A stretch of 64,000 nt of DNA from contig OZ244919.1 in the NCBI GenBank assembly GCA_965221845.1, positions 310,001 through 374,000 on the forward strand. The letters are read 5' to 3'. The notes under the pieces were generated by a model. It made no database searches. It was not told the DNA's origin and saw only the letters and a program-made list of their open reading frames with translations. Shown piece after piece: positions 36,962 to 46,127 of the stretch. A program made the translations under genes and the position numbers. This DNA is from JAJEFO01 sp965221845. Lineage in GTDB: Bacteria > Pseudomonadota > Alphaproteobacteria > Rhodobacterales > Rhodobacteraceae. Each line of letters begins with the position of its first letter. Positions within the stretch are counted from its first letter, which is position 1.

Positions 36962-37550
36962 GCGGCAGCCGCACTCAATCGCCGCCGCGCCGAAACCGGC
37001 CGGACGGGCGGCCGCCGGCGACGCAGGTTCCGGGGCGTTCGGCGACGGTTCCGCCGTCTACGGAGTTCCCGGCCGTGACGATCATGTCCTGGCACCCGTT
37101 GCAGTTCCGGCTCCGCAGCGAAAGCGGCGCTCGGCGTGACCGTATCGCGACGCGGGAAACGGCGCAACCGCGAGCGGCGGGGCGCCCGGACTTGCCCGCG
37201 ACCCGGCTGCCGGGCGCTCTTCGCGATGCGGATCCCTGCCGCGGCCGAATCACGCGGCCCGGGATCCGAGCCGGTCCCCGCGGGCGGCGTCAGGCCCCTG
37301 ACGGGGGCCAGCATGGCCCGCCGCTGCCGCCAGGTCCGCCGCGGCAGCACCCCCGGGCCCCGGCCGGAAAGGGACGGCCGGGCAGGCCGTCCGCCGGGCA
37401 GGCGCAGCCCTGGGCGCAAGGCCCCGAGACAGGGATCCCGAAGCCGGCGGCCTGACGGCCGCCGGAACGGAGTTTCCGGTTGTCAAGGCGCGACGGCTGC
37501 GCAATCGTCGTCCTGCACGACAGGCATTCCCGCCGAAGGAGGAGACAGAC
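36962..37550. other. Intergenic region upstream of the polyamine transporter operon
   Basis: Almost 590 bp of GC-rich DNA between divergent genes. No convincing ORF. One minus-strand frame near 37090 (RNCNGCQDMIVTAGNSVDGG) faintly resembles the start of formylglycine-generating-enzyme domains, but it does not continue. The promoter of the pot operon should be here; a strong AAGGAGG site precedes the first gene. Confidence 0.4.
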
Positions 37551-38627
37551 ATGGAAAACCATTCGCCAAGGCTCCGGCCTGACCGTCGCGGTCTCATGGG
37601 CGGTGCAGCGGCGCTGGCAGGCATGAGCCTCCTGCCGCGGGGCACGGCGGCAGCCGAGGAAAGGAAGCTCAACCTCTACAACTGGGATACCTACATCGGC
37701 GAGACCACGCTGGAGGACTTCAACGCGGCGACCGGCATCGAGGTCAAGATGGATTTCTTCGCCGACAACGACGAGCTGTTCGCCAAGCTGCGGGAGGGCA
37801 ACCCCGGCTACGACCTCATCGTCCCCACGAACGACTACGTCGAGCGCATGCTGGCGGCCGGCATGCTGCTGCCCCTGGAACACGACAGGATCCCGAACAT
37901 GTCGAATCTCGGCGCCAACTTCCGCGACGCCAGCTACGACCCCGGCCTGAAGCACTCGATCCCCTACATGTGGGGCACGATCGGGGTCGGCTACGACCCG
38001 AAGCGAACCGGCGACATCACGCGGTCCTGGAAGCATCTCTACGATTCAGACCGGTTCGCAGGCAGGATATCGCTGCTCGGCGACGGCCAGAACGTGCTCG
38101 GCCATGCCATGAAGTACCTCGGCAACTCGCTGAATTCGACAGACCCCGCGCACATCAAGGCCGCGGAGGAGCTGCTGATCGCGCAGAAGGAGAACGTCAA
38201 GGTCTTTGCCGACGACAACGGCCAGGACCTCCTGGTTTCCGGCGAAGTGGTGATTGCGCAGGAATGGAACGGCGACATCCTGCAGGTGATGGCGGAAGAC
38301 GACGGCCTTTCGTTCTACGTGCCCGACGAGGGCGGCCTGATCTGGCAGGACTGCCTGTGCATGCCGAAGGGTGCGCCGCACCCGGAAAACGCGCACGCAT
38401 TCATCAACTTCATCCTCGACGCCGACGCCGGCGCCGCCATCGCGGACTACATCCAGTACGCGACGCCGAACGACGCCGCGCGCGCGCGGCTCGGGCCGGA
38501 ATACAACGAGAACCCCGCGATCTTTCCGCCCGACGAGACCGTCGCAAGATGCGAGTTCCAGCACTACCTCGGCGAGGAGCACGTGAAGAGGGTCAACGAC
38601 GCCTGGACCCGGGTCCGGGCCGCCTGA
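37551..38627 (+). CDS. potD: Polyamine (spermidine/putrescine) ABC transporter, periplasmic binding protein
   Basis: A 358-aa PotD/PotF-type binding protein. The N-terminus has a twin-arginine-like signal (RRGLMGGAAALAG) ending near residue 35. The mature protein begins KLNLYNWDTYIGETTLEDF, the PotD/F hallmark, then has YDLIVPTNDYVERMLAAGML, YMWGTIGVGYD, IAQEWNGDI and QYATPNDAAR. Trp and Asp residues in these motifs bind the diamine. ATG 37551 follows a strong AAGGAGG. It is the first gene of a binding protein, permease, permease, ATPase operon. Whether putrescine or spermidine is preferred cannot be read from the sequence. Confidence 0.9.
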   Translation: MENHSPRLRPDRRGLMGGAAALAGMSLLPRGTAAAEERKLNLYNWDTYIGETTLEDFNAATGIEVKMDFFADNDELFAKLREGNPGYDLIVPTNDYVERMLAAGMLLPLEHDRIPNMSNLGANFRDASYDPGLKHSIPYMWGTIGVGYDPKRTGDITRSWKHLYDSDRFAGRISLLGDGQNVLGHAMKYLGNSLNSTDPAHIKAAEELLIAQKENVKVFADDNGQDLLVSGEVVIAQEWNGDILQVMAEDDGLSFYVPDEGGLIWQDCLCMPKGAPHPENAHAFINFILDADAGAAIADYIQYATPNDAARARLGPEYNENPAIFPPDETVARCEFQHYLGEEHVKRVNDAWTRVRAA

Positions 38628-38664
38628 CCTCCGGCCGGGCGGGCCGACGCCCGCCCTCCTCGGC

Positions 38665-39570
38665 ATGGAAAGCTTCCGCAAGAACCAGAAGGTCTTCTGG
38701 ATCCTCGCAGGACCGGGCTCGCTCTGGCTCCTGCTCTTCTTCCTGACGCCCCTCGGCATCGTGTGGGTCCTCTCGTTCGGCGAGAAGGCGGTCATCGACG
38801 GCAAGGTCTCGATCACCGAAACCGAAATCACGTGGACCCTGGCCAACTACGTGCGGGCCCTGGCGGACCCGGTCTACCTGGCCATCATCTGGAAATCGGT
38901 CTGGATCTCCGCGCTGGCGACGCTCCTGTGCCTGGCCGTCGCCTATCCGGTCGCCTTCGCGATCTCCTTCGCCGCCCCGCGCTGGCGGCCGTGGCTGCTG
39001 CTGGCCGTGATCCTGCCGTTCTGGATCAACCTCCTCGTTCGCACCTACGCGCTGATCGCGGTGTTCCGGACCCGGGGCTACGTCAACTTCGTGCTTGAAC
39101 GGGCTTACGACGCGCTGTGGCTCGACAGGCTGTTCGGGCCCTTCGAGCCGCTGGATCTCCTGTACAACGATTTCGCGGTTGTCGCCGGCCTGCTCTACGT
39201 GTTCATGCCCTTCATGGTGCTGCCGCTGTACGCTTCCATCGAACGGCTGGACCGGTCGATGCTTGAGGCGTCGCTCGATCTCGGCGCCTCTCAGGCGGCC
39301 ACGTTCCTTCTCGTGACGGCGCCCCTGACCATGCCCGGGATCGTCTCGGGCCTGATCCTGGTGTTCTTCCCCTGCCTCGGCTCCTTCCTGACCGCAGACC
39401 TGCTGGGAGGGACAAGCACCACCATGATCGGCAACGTCATAGAGCGGCAGTTCAAGGCGGCCAACGACTGGCCGTTCGGCGCGGCTCTCAGCTTCCTGCT
39501 GATGTACGTGACGTTCGGCGCGCTGGCGCTGCGCGCCCTGCTCAGCCGTGACAGGGGGATGGCCGCATGA
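38665..39570 (+). CDS. potB: Polyamine ABC transporter permease (PotB/PotH type)
   Basis: A 301-aa inner-membrane protein with six predicted helices, starting MESFRKNQKVFWILAGPGSL. It has the PotB/H features LLVRTYALIAVFRTRGYVN and the EAA loop ASLDLGASQAATFLLVTAPLT that contacts the ATPase. ATG 38665 lies 37 bp after the binding-protein stop. The stop overlaps the next permease start (ATGA). Confidence 0.9.
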   Translation: MESFRKNQKVFWILAGPGSLWLLLFFLTPLGIVWVLSFGEKAVIDGKVSITETEITWTLANYVRALADPVYLAIIWKSVWISALATLLCLAVAYPVAFAISFAAPRWRPWLLLAVILPFWINLLVRTYALIAVFRTRGYVNFVLERAYDALWLDRLFGPFEPLDLLYNDFAVVAGLLYVFMPFMVLPLYASIERLDRSMLEASLDLGASQAATFLLVTAPLTMPGIVSGLILVFFPCLGSFLTADLLGGTSTTMIGNVIERQFKAANDWPFGAALSFLLMYVTFGALALRALLSRDRGMAA

Positions 39571-40403
39571 GGCTGCCGCGGCGCCGGGTCGACCCGCTGG
39601 ACTATGCCGGGCGGATCTGGATGCGGGCCTTCCTCGGCATGGTGCTCGTCCTGCTCCATGCGCCCTTGGTCCTGATGATGGCGTTCAGCTTCAATGATTC
39701 GAGGCGCAACATCGTCTGGAGGGGATTCACCACCAAGTACTACGAGAAGGCGTGGAACAACGACGGGCTGATCGAGGCCTTCGTCAACTCGCTGACCATC
39801 GCGGCCGCCAACACCGTCGTCGCCACGGTTCTCGGGGCAATGGCGGCGCTGCTGCTGTGGAGGTACCGATTTCCGTTCAAGAGCGCGTACGAGGGCTTCA
39901 TGGCCCTGCCGATCGTGATTCCCGAGATCTGCATGGGGGTGGCCATGCTCGCCTTCTTCTCGCGCATCGGCTGGCCGTCGGGAATGCCGTGGCCGCTCAG
40001 CCTCTCGGCGGTCGCCGCCGCCCATGTCGCCTTCAGCTTCCCCTTCGTGGCCATCGTCGTGCGCGCGCGCATGGCGGGCTTCAACCGCGAGCTCGAGGAG
40101 GCGTCGCGCGACCTCGGCGCCACGGAATGGCAGACGTTCCGGCACGTCATCCTCCCCCACATGCGGCCCGGCCTGGTCGCGGGCGCCCTGCTGGCCTTCA
40201 CGCTTTCGCTTGACGACTTCGTGATCACCTTCTTCACGTCCGGCCCGGAAACCGTGACCTTTCCGGTGAAGATCTACTCCATGGTGCGCTTCAGCGTGAC
40301 GCCGGAGGTCAACGCCGCCTCCACCGTGCTGGTGGTGATGACCCTCGTCGTCGCGGCCCTGATGCTGCGCGTGCAGCGCCCGGACCGGGCGGGCGCGACG
40401 TGA
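39567..40403 (+). CDS. potC: Polyamine ABC transporter permease (PotC/PotI type)
   Basis: A 278-aa membrane protein: MAFSFNDSRRNIVWRGFTTK (the PotC/I SFN..R....W.G motif), ALPIVIPEICMGVAMLAFF, the EAA loop EEASRDLGATEWQTFRHVIL, and SLDDFVITFFTSGPE. It pairs with the PotB-like permease to form the channel. It overlaps potB by 4 bp and potA by 4 bp (GTGA), which indicates tight translational coupling. Confidence 0.9.
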   Translation: MRLPRRRVDPLDYAGRIWMRAFLGMVLVLLHAPLVLMMAFSFNDSRRNIVWRGFTTKYYEKAWNNDGLIEAFVNSLTIAAANTVVATVLGAMAALLLWRYRFPFKSAYEGFMALPIVIPEICMGVAMLAFFSRIGWPSGMPWPLSLSAVAAAHVAFSFPFVAIVVRARMAGFNRELEEASRDLGATEWQTFRHVILPHMRPGLVAGALLAFTLSLDDFVITFFTSGPETVTFPVKIYSMVRFSVTPEVNAASTVLVVMTLVVAALMLRVQRPDRAGAT

Positions 40404-41473
40404 GCATCATATCCGTTCGCAACGTGACCAAGCGGTTCGGCGGGACAACCGCCGTCGAGAGCGCGAATGTCGACATAGAGGCGAACGAGTTCTTCGCCGT
40501 GCTCGGGCCGTCCGGCTGCGGCAAGACCACGCTCCTGCGCATGATTGCGGGATTCGAGACGCCGACGTCGGGAGAGATACTGATCGACGGCGTGGATGTC
40601 AGCGCCATGACGCCCGACAAGCGACCGGTGAACATGGTCTTCCAGTCCTACGCCCTGTTCCCGCACATGACGGTGCTGGCAAACGTGGGGTACGGGCTCA
40701 AGGTGACCGGAGTTCCCGCCGCCGAGACCCGGCAGAGGGCGGGGGAGGCCCTGGAAATGGTCCAGCTGGCCCACCTGGGCGCGCGCAGGCCGGATCGGCT
40801 CTCGGGCGGCCAGCGCCAGCGCGTTGCGCTTGCCCGGGCGCTGGTGAAGCGCCCCAAGGTGCTGCTTCTCGACGAGCCGATGTCGGCGCTCGACGCAAAG
40901 CTGCGCGAGCAGATGCAGCTTGAGCTGGCGCGCCTCCGGGAAGAGGTCGGGATCACGTTCGTCATCGTCACGCACGACCAGGACGAGGCCCTGTCAATGG
41001 CCGACCGCATCGCCGTCATGCGGTCGGGGCGCGTGGAGCAGACCGCGGCTCCCGAACGTCTCTATGAATCGCCGGGCTCGCGCTTCGTCGCCGGCTTCAT
41101 CGGCAGGATCAACCTCCTCGACGGGCGGGTCGCGGGAGCCTCCGGCCATGGCGTCACGGTCGACGTCGCGCACATCGGCAGGGTGACCGTGCCGCACTCG
41201 GGCCATGCAAGGGGCCCGGTCTCGCTGGCGGTCCGGCCAGAGAAGATCCGCATGACCGCGGGCAGGCCCGGTTCCGGCCTCGCCGTCCAAGGCCGGATCG
41301 TCGGCCGGGCCTACTACGGCGATGCGTCGCGCATACGCGTCCAGCCGGCAGCCGGTCCGCCCATGTCGGTGACCGTGCAGAACGACACCCGGTCATCCAT
41401 GGAAGGCGGAGACGTGGGCGACCAGGTGTGGCTCAGCTGGCGGGCGGAGGACACCCTGGTCCTCGACCGCTGA
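40400..41473 (+). CDS. potA: Polyamine ABC transporter ATP-binding protein
   Basis: A 357-aa ATPase. Walker A is GPSGCGKTT, the Q-loop VFQSYALFPHMTV, the signature LSGGQRQRVALARALV, Walker B VLLLDEPMSALD, and the H-loop IVTHDQDEA. The C-terminal ~120 residues form a TOBE/OB regulatory domain as in PotA/PotG. The start is a GTG at 40400 overlapping the potC stop; the first residues VSIISVRNVTKRFGG fit the family. It drives polyamine import and completes the operon. Confidence 0.93.
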   Translation: MSIISVRNVTKRFGGTTAVESANVDIEANEFFAVLGPSGCGKTTLLRMIAGFETPTSGEILIDGVDVSAMTPDKRPVNMVFQSYALFPHMTVLANVGYGLKVTGVPAAETRQRAGEALEMVQLAHLGARRPDRLSGGQRQRVALARALVKRPKVLLLDEPMSALDAKLREQMQLELARLREEVGITFVIVTHDQDEALSMADRIAVMRSGRVEQTAAPERLYESPGSRFVAGFIGRINLLDGRVAGASGHGVTVDVAHIGRVTVPHSGHARGPVSLAVRPEKIRMTAGRPGSGLAVQGRIVGRAYYGDASRIRVQPAAGPPMSVTVQNDTRSSMEGGDVGDQVWLSWRAEDTLVLDR

Positions 41474-41493
41474 CCGGTGGCTGGCGCGCGGGG

Positions 41494-42900
41494 TCAGGCC
41501 GGCGTCCATCCTTCCCGGACAAGGTCGCTGCAGACCCGTTCGATCGCCTGGCCCAGGCGGTCCACCGCGAAGTCGATTTCCGCTTCGGTGACGACCAGCG
41601 GCGGCGACATCACGTTCAGCCGGCCGATGGGGCGCACCAGCACGCCGAGGGATTCCGCCGCGTCGGAAACACGCTTGCCGATGTCGACCTGGTCCGGAAA
41701 GGTCTCCCGCGTCGTCCGGTCAAGAACGTTTTCCACGCAGCGCATCAAGCCGATCCCGCGCACGTCGCCGACCAGCTTCATTCCCTCCAGGTCGCGGAGT
41801 CGCTCGCCGAAGTGTTCCCCGACCGCCCTGGCGTGCCGGAGGACGCCCTCGCGCTCGATGATCTCGATGTTCTTCAGCGCCGCCGCGCAGCAGACCGGGT
41901 GCCCGGCATAGGTGAAGCCGCTGGTGTAGACGCGCGAAGGGTCGCCGGACGAGATCGTCTCGTGGACGCGGTCCGAGTAGATCGTCGCGCCGATCGGCAG
42001 GTAGCCCGACGAGAGCCCCTTTGCCGAGCAGATGATGTCGGGAACGATGCCGAACACGTCCTCGGACGCGAACCAGTGCCCGAGGCGCCCGAACGCGGTG
42101 ACCACTTCGTCCGAGACGAAGAGGATGTCGTGACGCTTGCACACCTCGTGCATCCGCTTGAGAGAATCGCCCGGCGGCACCAGGACGCCGCCGGCCCCCA
42201 TGACCGGCTCGGCAAAGAAGGCAGCCACCCTTTCCGGGCCGATCCGGGCAATCTTGTCCTCGAATTCCCGGACCAGATGCGTGCAGAACTCGGCCTCGGC
42301 CATGCCGTTCGGCGCCCTGTAGAGGTCCGGCGCCGAGACATGATGGATGATGTCGTCGATGTACCGGAAACCGTGGCGCCGGTCCGCCTCCTTGTAGCCG
42401 ATCGACATCGTGGCGTAGGTCGACCCGTGATACGCCTGCCGGCGCGCCACGACATGGACCTTTTCCGGCCTGCCCGCGCATTGCTGGTAGAAGTGCGCCA
42501 GGCGCAGCGCGCTGTCGACCGCCGTCGAGCCGCCGGTGGAGAAATGCACGCGGTTGAGGTCGCCGGGCGCCAGTTCGGCGAGCTTGGCGGCAAGCCGGGC
42601 CGCCGGCTCGTTGGACATGTCGGTGAATGTCGAGCTGTAGGACAGCTTCGCGGCCTGTTCGGCGATCGCGTCGGCCATCTCCTGCCGGCCAAGGCCGATG
42701 TTGTTGCACCACAGGCCGCCGATCATGTCGAGATATGCCCTGCCGTTGCAGTCGGTCATCCCGGAGCCCGATCCTGCGGACATGATCAGCGATCCCGAGT
42801 CCTCATGGCTTTCGAAGTGGGTGAACGGATGCAGGAGATGCCTGCGGTCCAGCTCCCACAGCTGACGCGCCGCGTCGTTTCCCCGTTCCAGAGAGGTCAT
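41494..42900 (-). CDS. Class III (omega) aminotransferase, possibly putrescine/taurine--pyruvate type
   Basis: A 468-aa PLP enzyme of fold type I. YLDMIGGLWCNNIG, FSTGGSTAVDSALRLA, RRQAYHGSTYATMSIG, FVSDEVVTAFGRLGHWFASE and ICSAKGLSSGYLPIGA (PLP lysine in SAKG), then FTYAGHPVCCAAALKN, are the class III hallmarks. These enzymes transfer amino groups from putrescine, taurine or beta-alanine to pyruvate or 2-oxoglutarate. It converges with the polyamine transporter operon, 20 bp from potA, so a role in putrescine breakdown (SpuC-like) is likely but inferred. Confidence 0.85.
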   Translation of the reverse strand: MTSLERGNDAARQLWELDRRHLLHPFTHFESHEDSGSLIMSAGSGSGMTDCNGRAYLDMIGGLWCNNIGLGRQEMADAIAEQAAKLSYSSTFTDMSNEPAARLAAKLAELAPGDLNRVHFSTGGSTAVDSALRLAHFYQQCAGRPEKVHVVARRQAYHGSTYATMSIGYKEADRRHGFRYIDDIIHHVSAPDLYRAPNGMAEAEFCTHLVREFEDKIARIGPERVAAFFAEPVMGAGGVLVPPGDSLKRMHEVCKRHDILFVSDEVVTAFGRLGHWFASEDVFGIVPDIICSAKGLSSGYLPIGATIYSDRVHETISSGDPSRVYTSGFTYAGHPVCCAAALKNIEIIEREGVLRHARAVGEHFGERLRDLEGMKLVGDVRGIGLMRCVENVLDRTTRETFPDQVDIGKRVSDAAESLGVLVRPIGRLNVMSPPLVVTEAEIDFAVDRLGQAIERVCSDLVREGWTPA

Positions 42901-43401
42901 GCCGTCCCGCCTCGCGCCGGGTCGCGCCGGCCGCCCGTCGATAGCGCTTCAGTCACGGGGATGCAAACGAAACCGGCAGGCCGGGAGCGGATCACGCATG
43001 GCGGCTTTTCGGCGCATGGAGGCGAACCGGTTCGCGCGCGCTTCCGGACAGGACACGGACGGCTCCGCGAAAGCGCATCGTTCCGGATTCCCGGGTTCGC
43101 GGAAGCGGTGGAATCGCCGCTCCAGACGAAGGGAAGGAAGTTCGAGACTCCTTGCCGTCAAGGCCCGATAGAGATCCCGCGCCCGCCCTGCGGGAGCCGC
43201 GCCCGGCAGGCCTTGCCGCAAGGGCCGGTCCGGCCGGAACTGCCGGTCCCGAAGGATCGATGCGGCACGTACGGGCGCCGGCGCGAACGCGGCCGTACCG
43301 GCCCTGATGCGGACGGTTCCGCCGGCGATGTCCCGGCGCCGCCGCAGGCGGCAGGGGGCCTGCGGCGGTCGCGGCCGACGCGACGGGCCTCCCGGGAAAG
43401 C
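42901..43401. other. Intergenic gap, no gene seen
   Basis: About 500 bp of GC-rich sequence between the aminotransferase start and the carboxypeptidase stop. Open frames here are arginine-rich shadows with no family resemblance. No repeat or RNA gene was recognised. Confidence 0.4.
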
Positions 43402-44802
43402 TCAGTCCGGCGCCTTCGTCGTGCATGGGAGGCCTCGCGCATGAAGGCGCCGGCAGGCCAGGGCGGCGCCGTCCTCGCTGAGGCCCAGGAAATTCGATTC
43501 CCACCCCGCGGGCCCGCGGTCGACGGATCGCCTGGCGGCATCCAGGGTCGCGATCTCGACGAGGGCGGTCTTCAGGAGCACGCGCTCCGCCTCCGCGCGG
43601 GTCTTGAACAGGCCCACGTTGATTCCCCACGGCAGGCCGCTGCCGGGAGCGGCCGGCAGGACGCCCCGCGCCTCCTCGCGCCCGGACTCCAGCTCGTCCT
43701 GCGCCGAGCCTTCGGCGACCACGGGCCTGAGCACCGGCCTCTGGCCGATGCCTGCCCTTCCCGCGCCCGTGTCCGCAGGCCTGTCGAAAGCGGCGAGCGC
43801 GGGAACCGTCGTGCCGTCCAGCGCCACTTCGGCCAGCACGTCGGAAATCTCCTCGGCGATCGCGATGAAGGTTCCGTCCGCCGGGGCGGCGGCCGGCCTC
43901 GGGGGAGGCCGGGACGACCCCGCGGCGCGGGCCGTCCGGGCCAAGGCGCTCCCGGACGGCACGAGCGCCGGGCGCGGGGGCCTGTTGACCGCCACGCGAG
44001 CCGGCGACCTGGAGAAGCCCATGTCCAGAAGCTCCGCGACCCGCTGGTTGCGCGTGGTCACGGACCGCCCCCCGAAGACGGTCGCGATCACGCGCTTTCC
44101 GCCCCGCTCCGCCGAAGCGACGAGGTTGAAGCCCGCCGCCCGCGTGTAGCCGGTCTTGATTCCGTCCGCTCCCCTGTAGGCGTTCAGGAGGCGGCGGTTC
44201 GTGTTCTTCACCGTCTTCTGCCCGGCGTCGGCCGACCGGCGGGAGAACAGGTTGTAGTAATCGGGGAAATCGTAGAACAGGTGGCGCCCGAGGACCGTCA
44301 TGTCGCGCGCGGTCGAGAGATGCCCCTCCTCCGTGAGCCCGTGCGCGTTCCTGAACGTCGTCTTTCTCAGCCCCATGGCCTTCGCCGTGGCGTTCATGCG
44401 CCGCGCGAACCCGGCCTCGCTGCCCGAAACGGCCTCGCCCAGCGCCGTCGCCGCGTCGTTGGCCGACCTCACGGCCGCCGCCCGGATGAGGTAGCGGAGC
44501 CTGACCCGCTGCCCCTCCCTGAGGCCCAGCTTCGAAGGCGGCTCCCCCGCCGCCTTGCGGGAGATCCTCACCTTCTGGTCGAGGCCTATCTCCCCGCGCT
44601 CGACCGCGTCGAAGACGACATAGAGCGTCATCATCTTGGTCAGGGAGGCCGGATGAAGCCTCGTGTCGGCGTTCCTGGAGTGCAGGACCTTGCCCGTTCG
44701 CGCGTCCATCACCATCGCGGCATACGGCGCGGCGCTCGCGCCGGCCGGATGCAGGAGAAGACAGGCGACGAGCGCAGCACGGAATGCGGCTCGGCTGATC
44801 AT
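43402..44802 (-). CDS. dacA: D-alanyl-D-alanine carboxypeptidase with C-terminal SPOR domain
   Basis: A 466-aa periplasmic penicillin-binding protein. Signal peptide MISRAAFRAALVACLLLHPA to about residue 25. Catalytic motifs are SLTK (PASLTKMMT), SAN (VRSANDAATAL) and KTG (DGIKTGYTRAAG). A proline/alanine-rich linker leads to a C-terminal SPOR-like domain (WGINVGLFKTRAEAERVLLK) that should bind denuded glycan at the septum. It trims the terminal D-Ala of peptidoglycan stems. ATG 44802, preceded by GAAGGGG, gives a clean signal peptide; an upstream ATG at 44841 would add 13 residues. Confidence 0.9.
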   Translation of the reverse strand: MISRAAFRAALVACLLLHPAGASAAPYAAMVMDARTGKVLHSRNADTRLHPASLTKMMTLYVVFDAVERGEIGLDQKVRISRKAAGEPPSKLGLREGQRVRLRYLIRAAAVRSANDAATALGEAVSGSEAGFARRMNATAKAMGLRKTTFRNAHGLTEEGHLSTARDMTVLGRHLFYDFPDYYNLFSRRSADAGQKTVKNTNRRLLNAYRGADGIKTGYTRAAGFNLVASAERGGKRVIATVFGGRSVTTRNQRVAELLDMGFSRSPARVAVNRPPRPALVPSGSALARTARAAGSSRPPPRPAAAPADGTFIAIAEEISDVLAEVALDGTTVPALAAFDRPADTGAGRAGIGQRPVLRPVVAEGSAQDELESGREEARGVLPAAPGSGLPWGINVGLFKTRAEAERVLLKTALVEIATLDAARRSVDRGPAGWESNFLGLSEDGAALACRRLHARGLPCTTKAPD

Positions 44803-45005
44803 GACGAAAACTGCCCCTTCGACTTGCCTCAGTCCATTCATGTTCCGGACCTTGCGCGCCCGGAGCTTGCCTGTCCGGACCTTGTTGTCGGCGGCAGGCT
44901 AGCATATCCGGACACGTCAAGAAAGCACGAATCTCGGCCAGGCCGGGCAAGCGTCCTCAGGCGGCCTGTACGCGCTGCATGTGGTTGCGGAATCCGGGCG
45001 CATCG
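44803..45005. other. Short intergenic region upstream of the carboxypeptidase gene
   Basis: Contains CTTGCCTGTCCGGACCTTG- and CATATCCGGACA-like short repeats of TCCGGAC, which could be a small operator or chance. On the minus strand a short end of a frame reads FRNHMQRVQAA before a stop near 44958, possibly a gene remnant. Nothing else is visible. Confidence 0.3.
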
Positions 45006-45707
45006 CTACATCTTGCCGCAGATTTCCCGAATGACGGCGGGAAGATCGGGCAGCGCGGCGATTTCTCGGAAGCGTTCGTGCCGCATCGGGGCGTCTGCGG
45101 CCTCGAGGTCCCAGGCCGGGCTGTAGGGCACGTGGACGCCCCAGCCCCCGGCCGAGATCGCCGGAATCACGTCCGACTTGAGCGAGTTGCCGGCCATGAG
45201 CGCGCGGCGCGGCGCGATCCCGCGCCCGGCGAAGATGCCGGCGTACACGTCGCTTGTCTTTTCCGAGACGATTTCAACGCCGTCGAAGAGCTCCCCGAGC
45301 CCGGACTGCGCGAGCTTGCGCTCCTGGTCCAGAAGGTCCCCCTTCGTGACCAGCAGCAGCGTGAAGTCCGCCGAGAGGGCGCGCACCGTCTCCTCGACCC
45401 CGTCCAGAATCTCGATGGGGTCGCGCAGCATTGCCTGGCCGCAGGCGACAAGCTCCGCGATGACCTCGCCCGGCACCCTGTTCGCCGTCACCTGGAGAGC
45501 GGCCTCGATCATCGAGAGCGTGAAGCCCTTGACGCCGTAGCCGTAGCGCTCGATGTTCCGGCGCTCGGCGTCGCGAAGGCGTTCCGCGAGACGGCCGCTC
45601 TCCGCGTGGCCCGACAGGAGCTCGACGAATCTCTCCTGCGTGAACCGGAACATCGGCTCGTTGTGCCAGAGGGTGTCGTCGGCATCCAGGCAGATCGTCG
45701 TCAGCAT
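45006..45707 (-). CDS. HAD-family hydrolase (phosphatase-like)
   Basis: A 233-aa haloacid dehalogenase-type hydrolase. Motif I is ICLDADDTLWHNE with the nucleophile Asp, motif II LLLVTKGD, the motif III lysine lies in VSEKTSDVY, and motif IV is MAGNSLKSDVIPAISAG. A helical cap of about 90 residues follows motif I. The DADDTLWHNE form is common in alphaproteobacterial HAD hydrolases of unknown substrate. It is divergent from clpS, 75 bp apart. Confidence 0.85.
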   Translation of the reverse strand: MLTTICLDADDTLWHNEPMFRFTQERFVELLSGHAESGRLAERLRDAERRNIERYGYGVKGFTLSMIEAALQVTANRVPGEVIAELVACGQAMLRDPIEILDGVEETVRALSADFTLLLVTKGDLLDQERKLAQSGLGELFDGVEIVSEKTSDVYAGIFAGRGIAPRRALMAGNSLKSDVIPAISAGGWGVHVPYSPAWDLEAADAPMRHERFREIAALPDLPAVIREICGKM

Positions 45708-45782
45708 GGCGCGCGCCCCCCTTTGACACGTGCAGGATCGCCTCTATTGTGCGCCCGATCAGTTCATGACGCCAGATTCGCC

Positions 45783-46127
45783 ATGCCCTCATCCGACTTG
45801 CAAGCGTCGTCCGACCGCGAAGACACGCCGGAAGGCGGCGTTGACGTCCTTGTCAGGACCAGTCCCAGGACGGCACGCCCCCCGCTCTACAAGGTCATGC
45901 TGCTGAATGACGACTACACGCCCATGGAGTTCGTCGTTCACGTGCTCGAACGCTTCTTCGGCATGAGCCACGCGCAGGCCTTCGAGCTGATGCTGGCGGT
46001 CCACAAGAAGGGACTCGCCGTGGTCGGCGTGTTTTCGCTCGAAGTGGCGGAAACCAAGGTCGCGCAGGTCATGGAGCTCGCCAGGCGCCACCAGCACCCG
46101 CTCCAATGCACGCTGGAAAAGGAGTAG
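45783..46127 (+). CDS. clpS: ATP-dependent Clp protease adaptor ClpS
   Basis: A 114-aa adaptor that presents N-degron proteins to ClpA. A flexible N-terminal ~30 residues is followed by the core: LYKVMLLNDDYTPMEFVVHV (the binding-pocket residues NDD.T.MEFV), LERFFGMSHAQAFELMLAVH, KGLAVVGVFSLEVAETKV and HPLQCTLEKE. ATG 45783 gives the usual length. clpA is not adjacent. The 3' end carries a perfect GC dyad (46127-46146) that overlaps the start region of the next gene. Confidence 0.95.
   Translation: MPSSDLQASSDREDTPEGGVDVLVRTSPRTARPPLYKVMLLNDDYTPMEFVVHVLERFFGMSHAQAFELMLAVHKKGLAVVGVFSLEVAETKVAQVMELARRHQHPLQCTLEKE

Noticed and set aside
37075..37140. Formylglycine-generating-enzyme-like segment (CNGCQDMIV) on the minus strand
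   Set aside because: The resemblance covers about 15 residues and does not continue in any frame.
41428..45126. 1232-aa plus-strand frame
   Set aside because: It runs antisense to the aminotransferase and carboxypeptidase genes, which have complete motifs on the minus strand.
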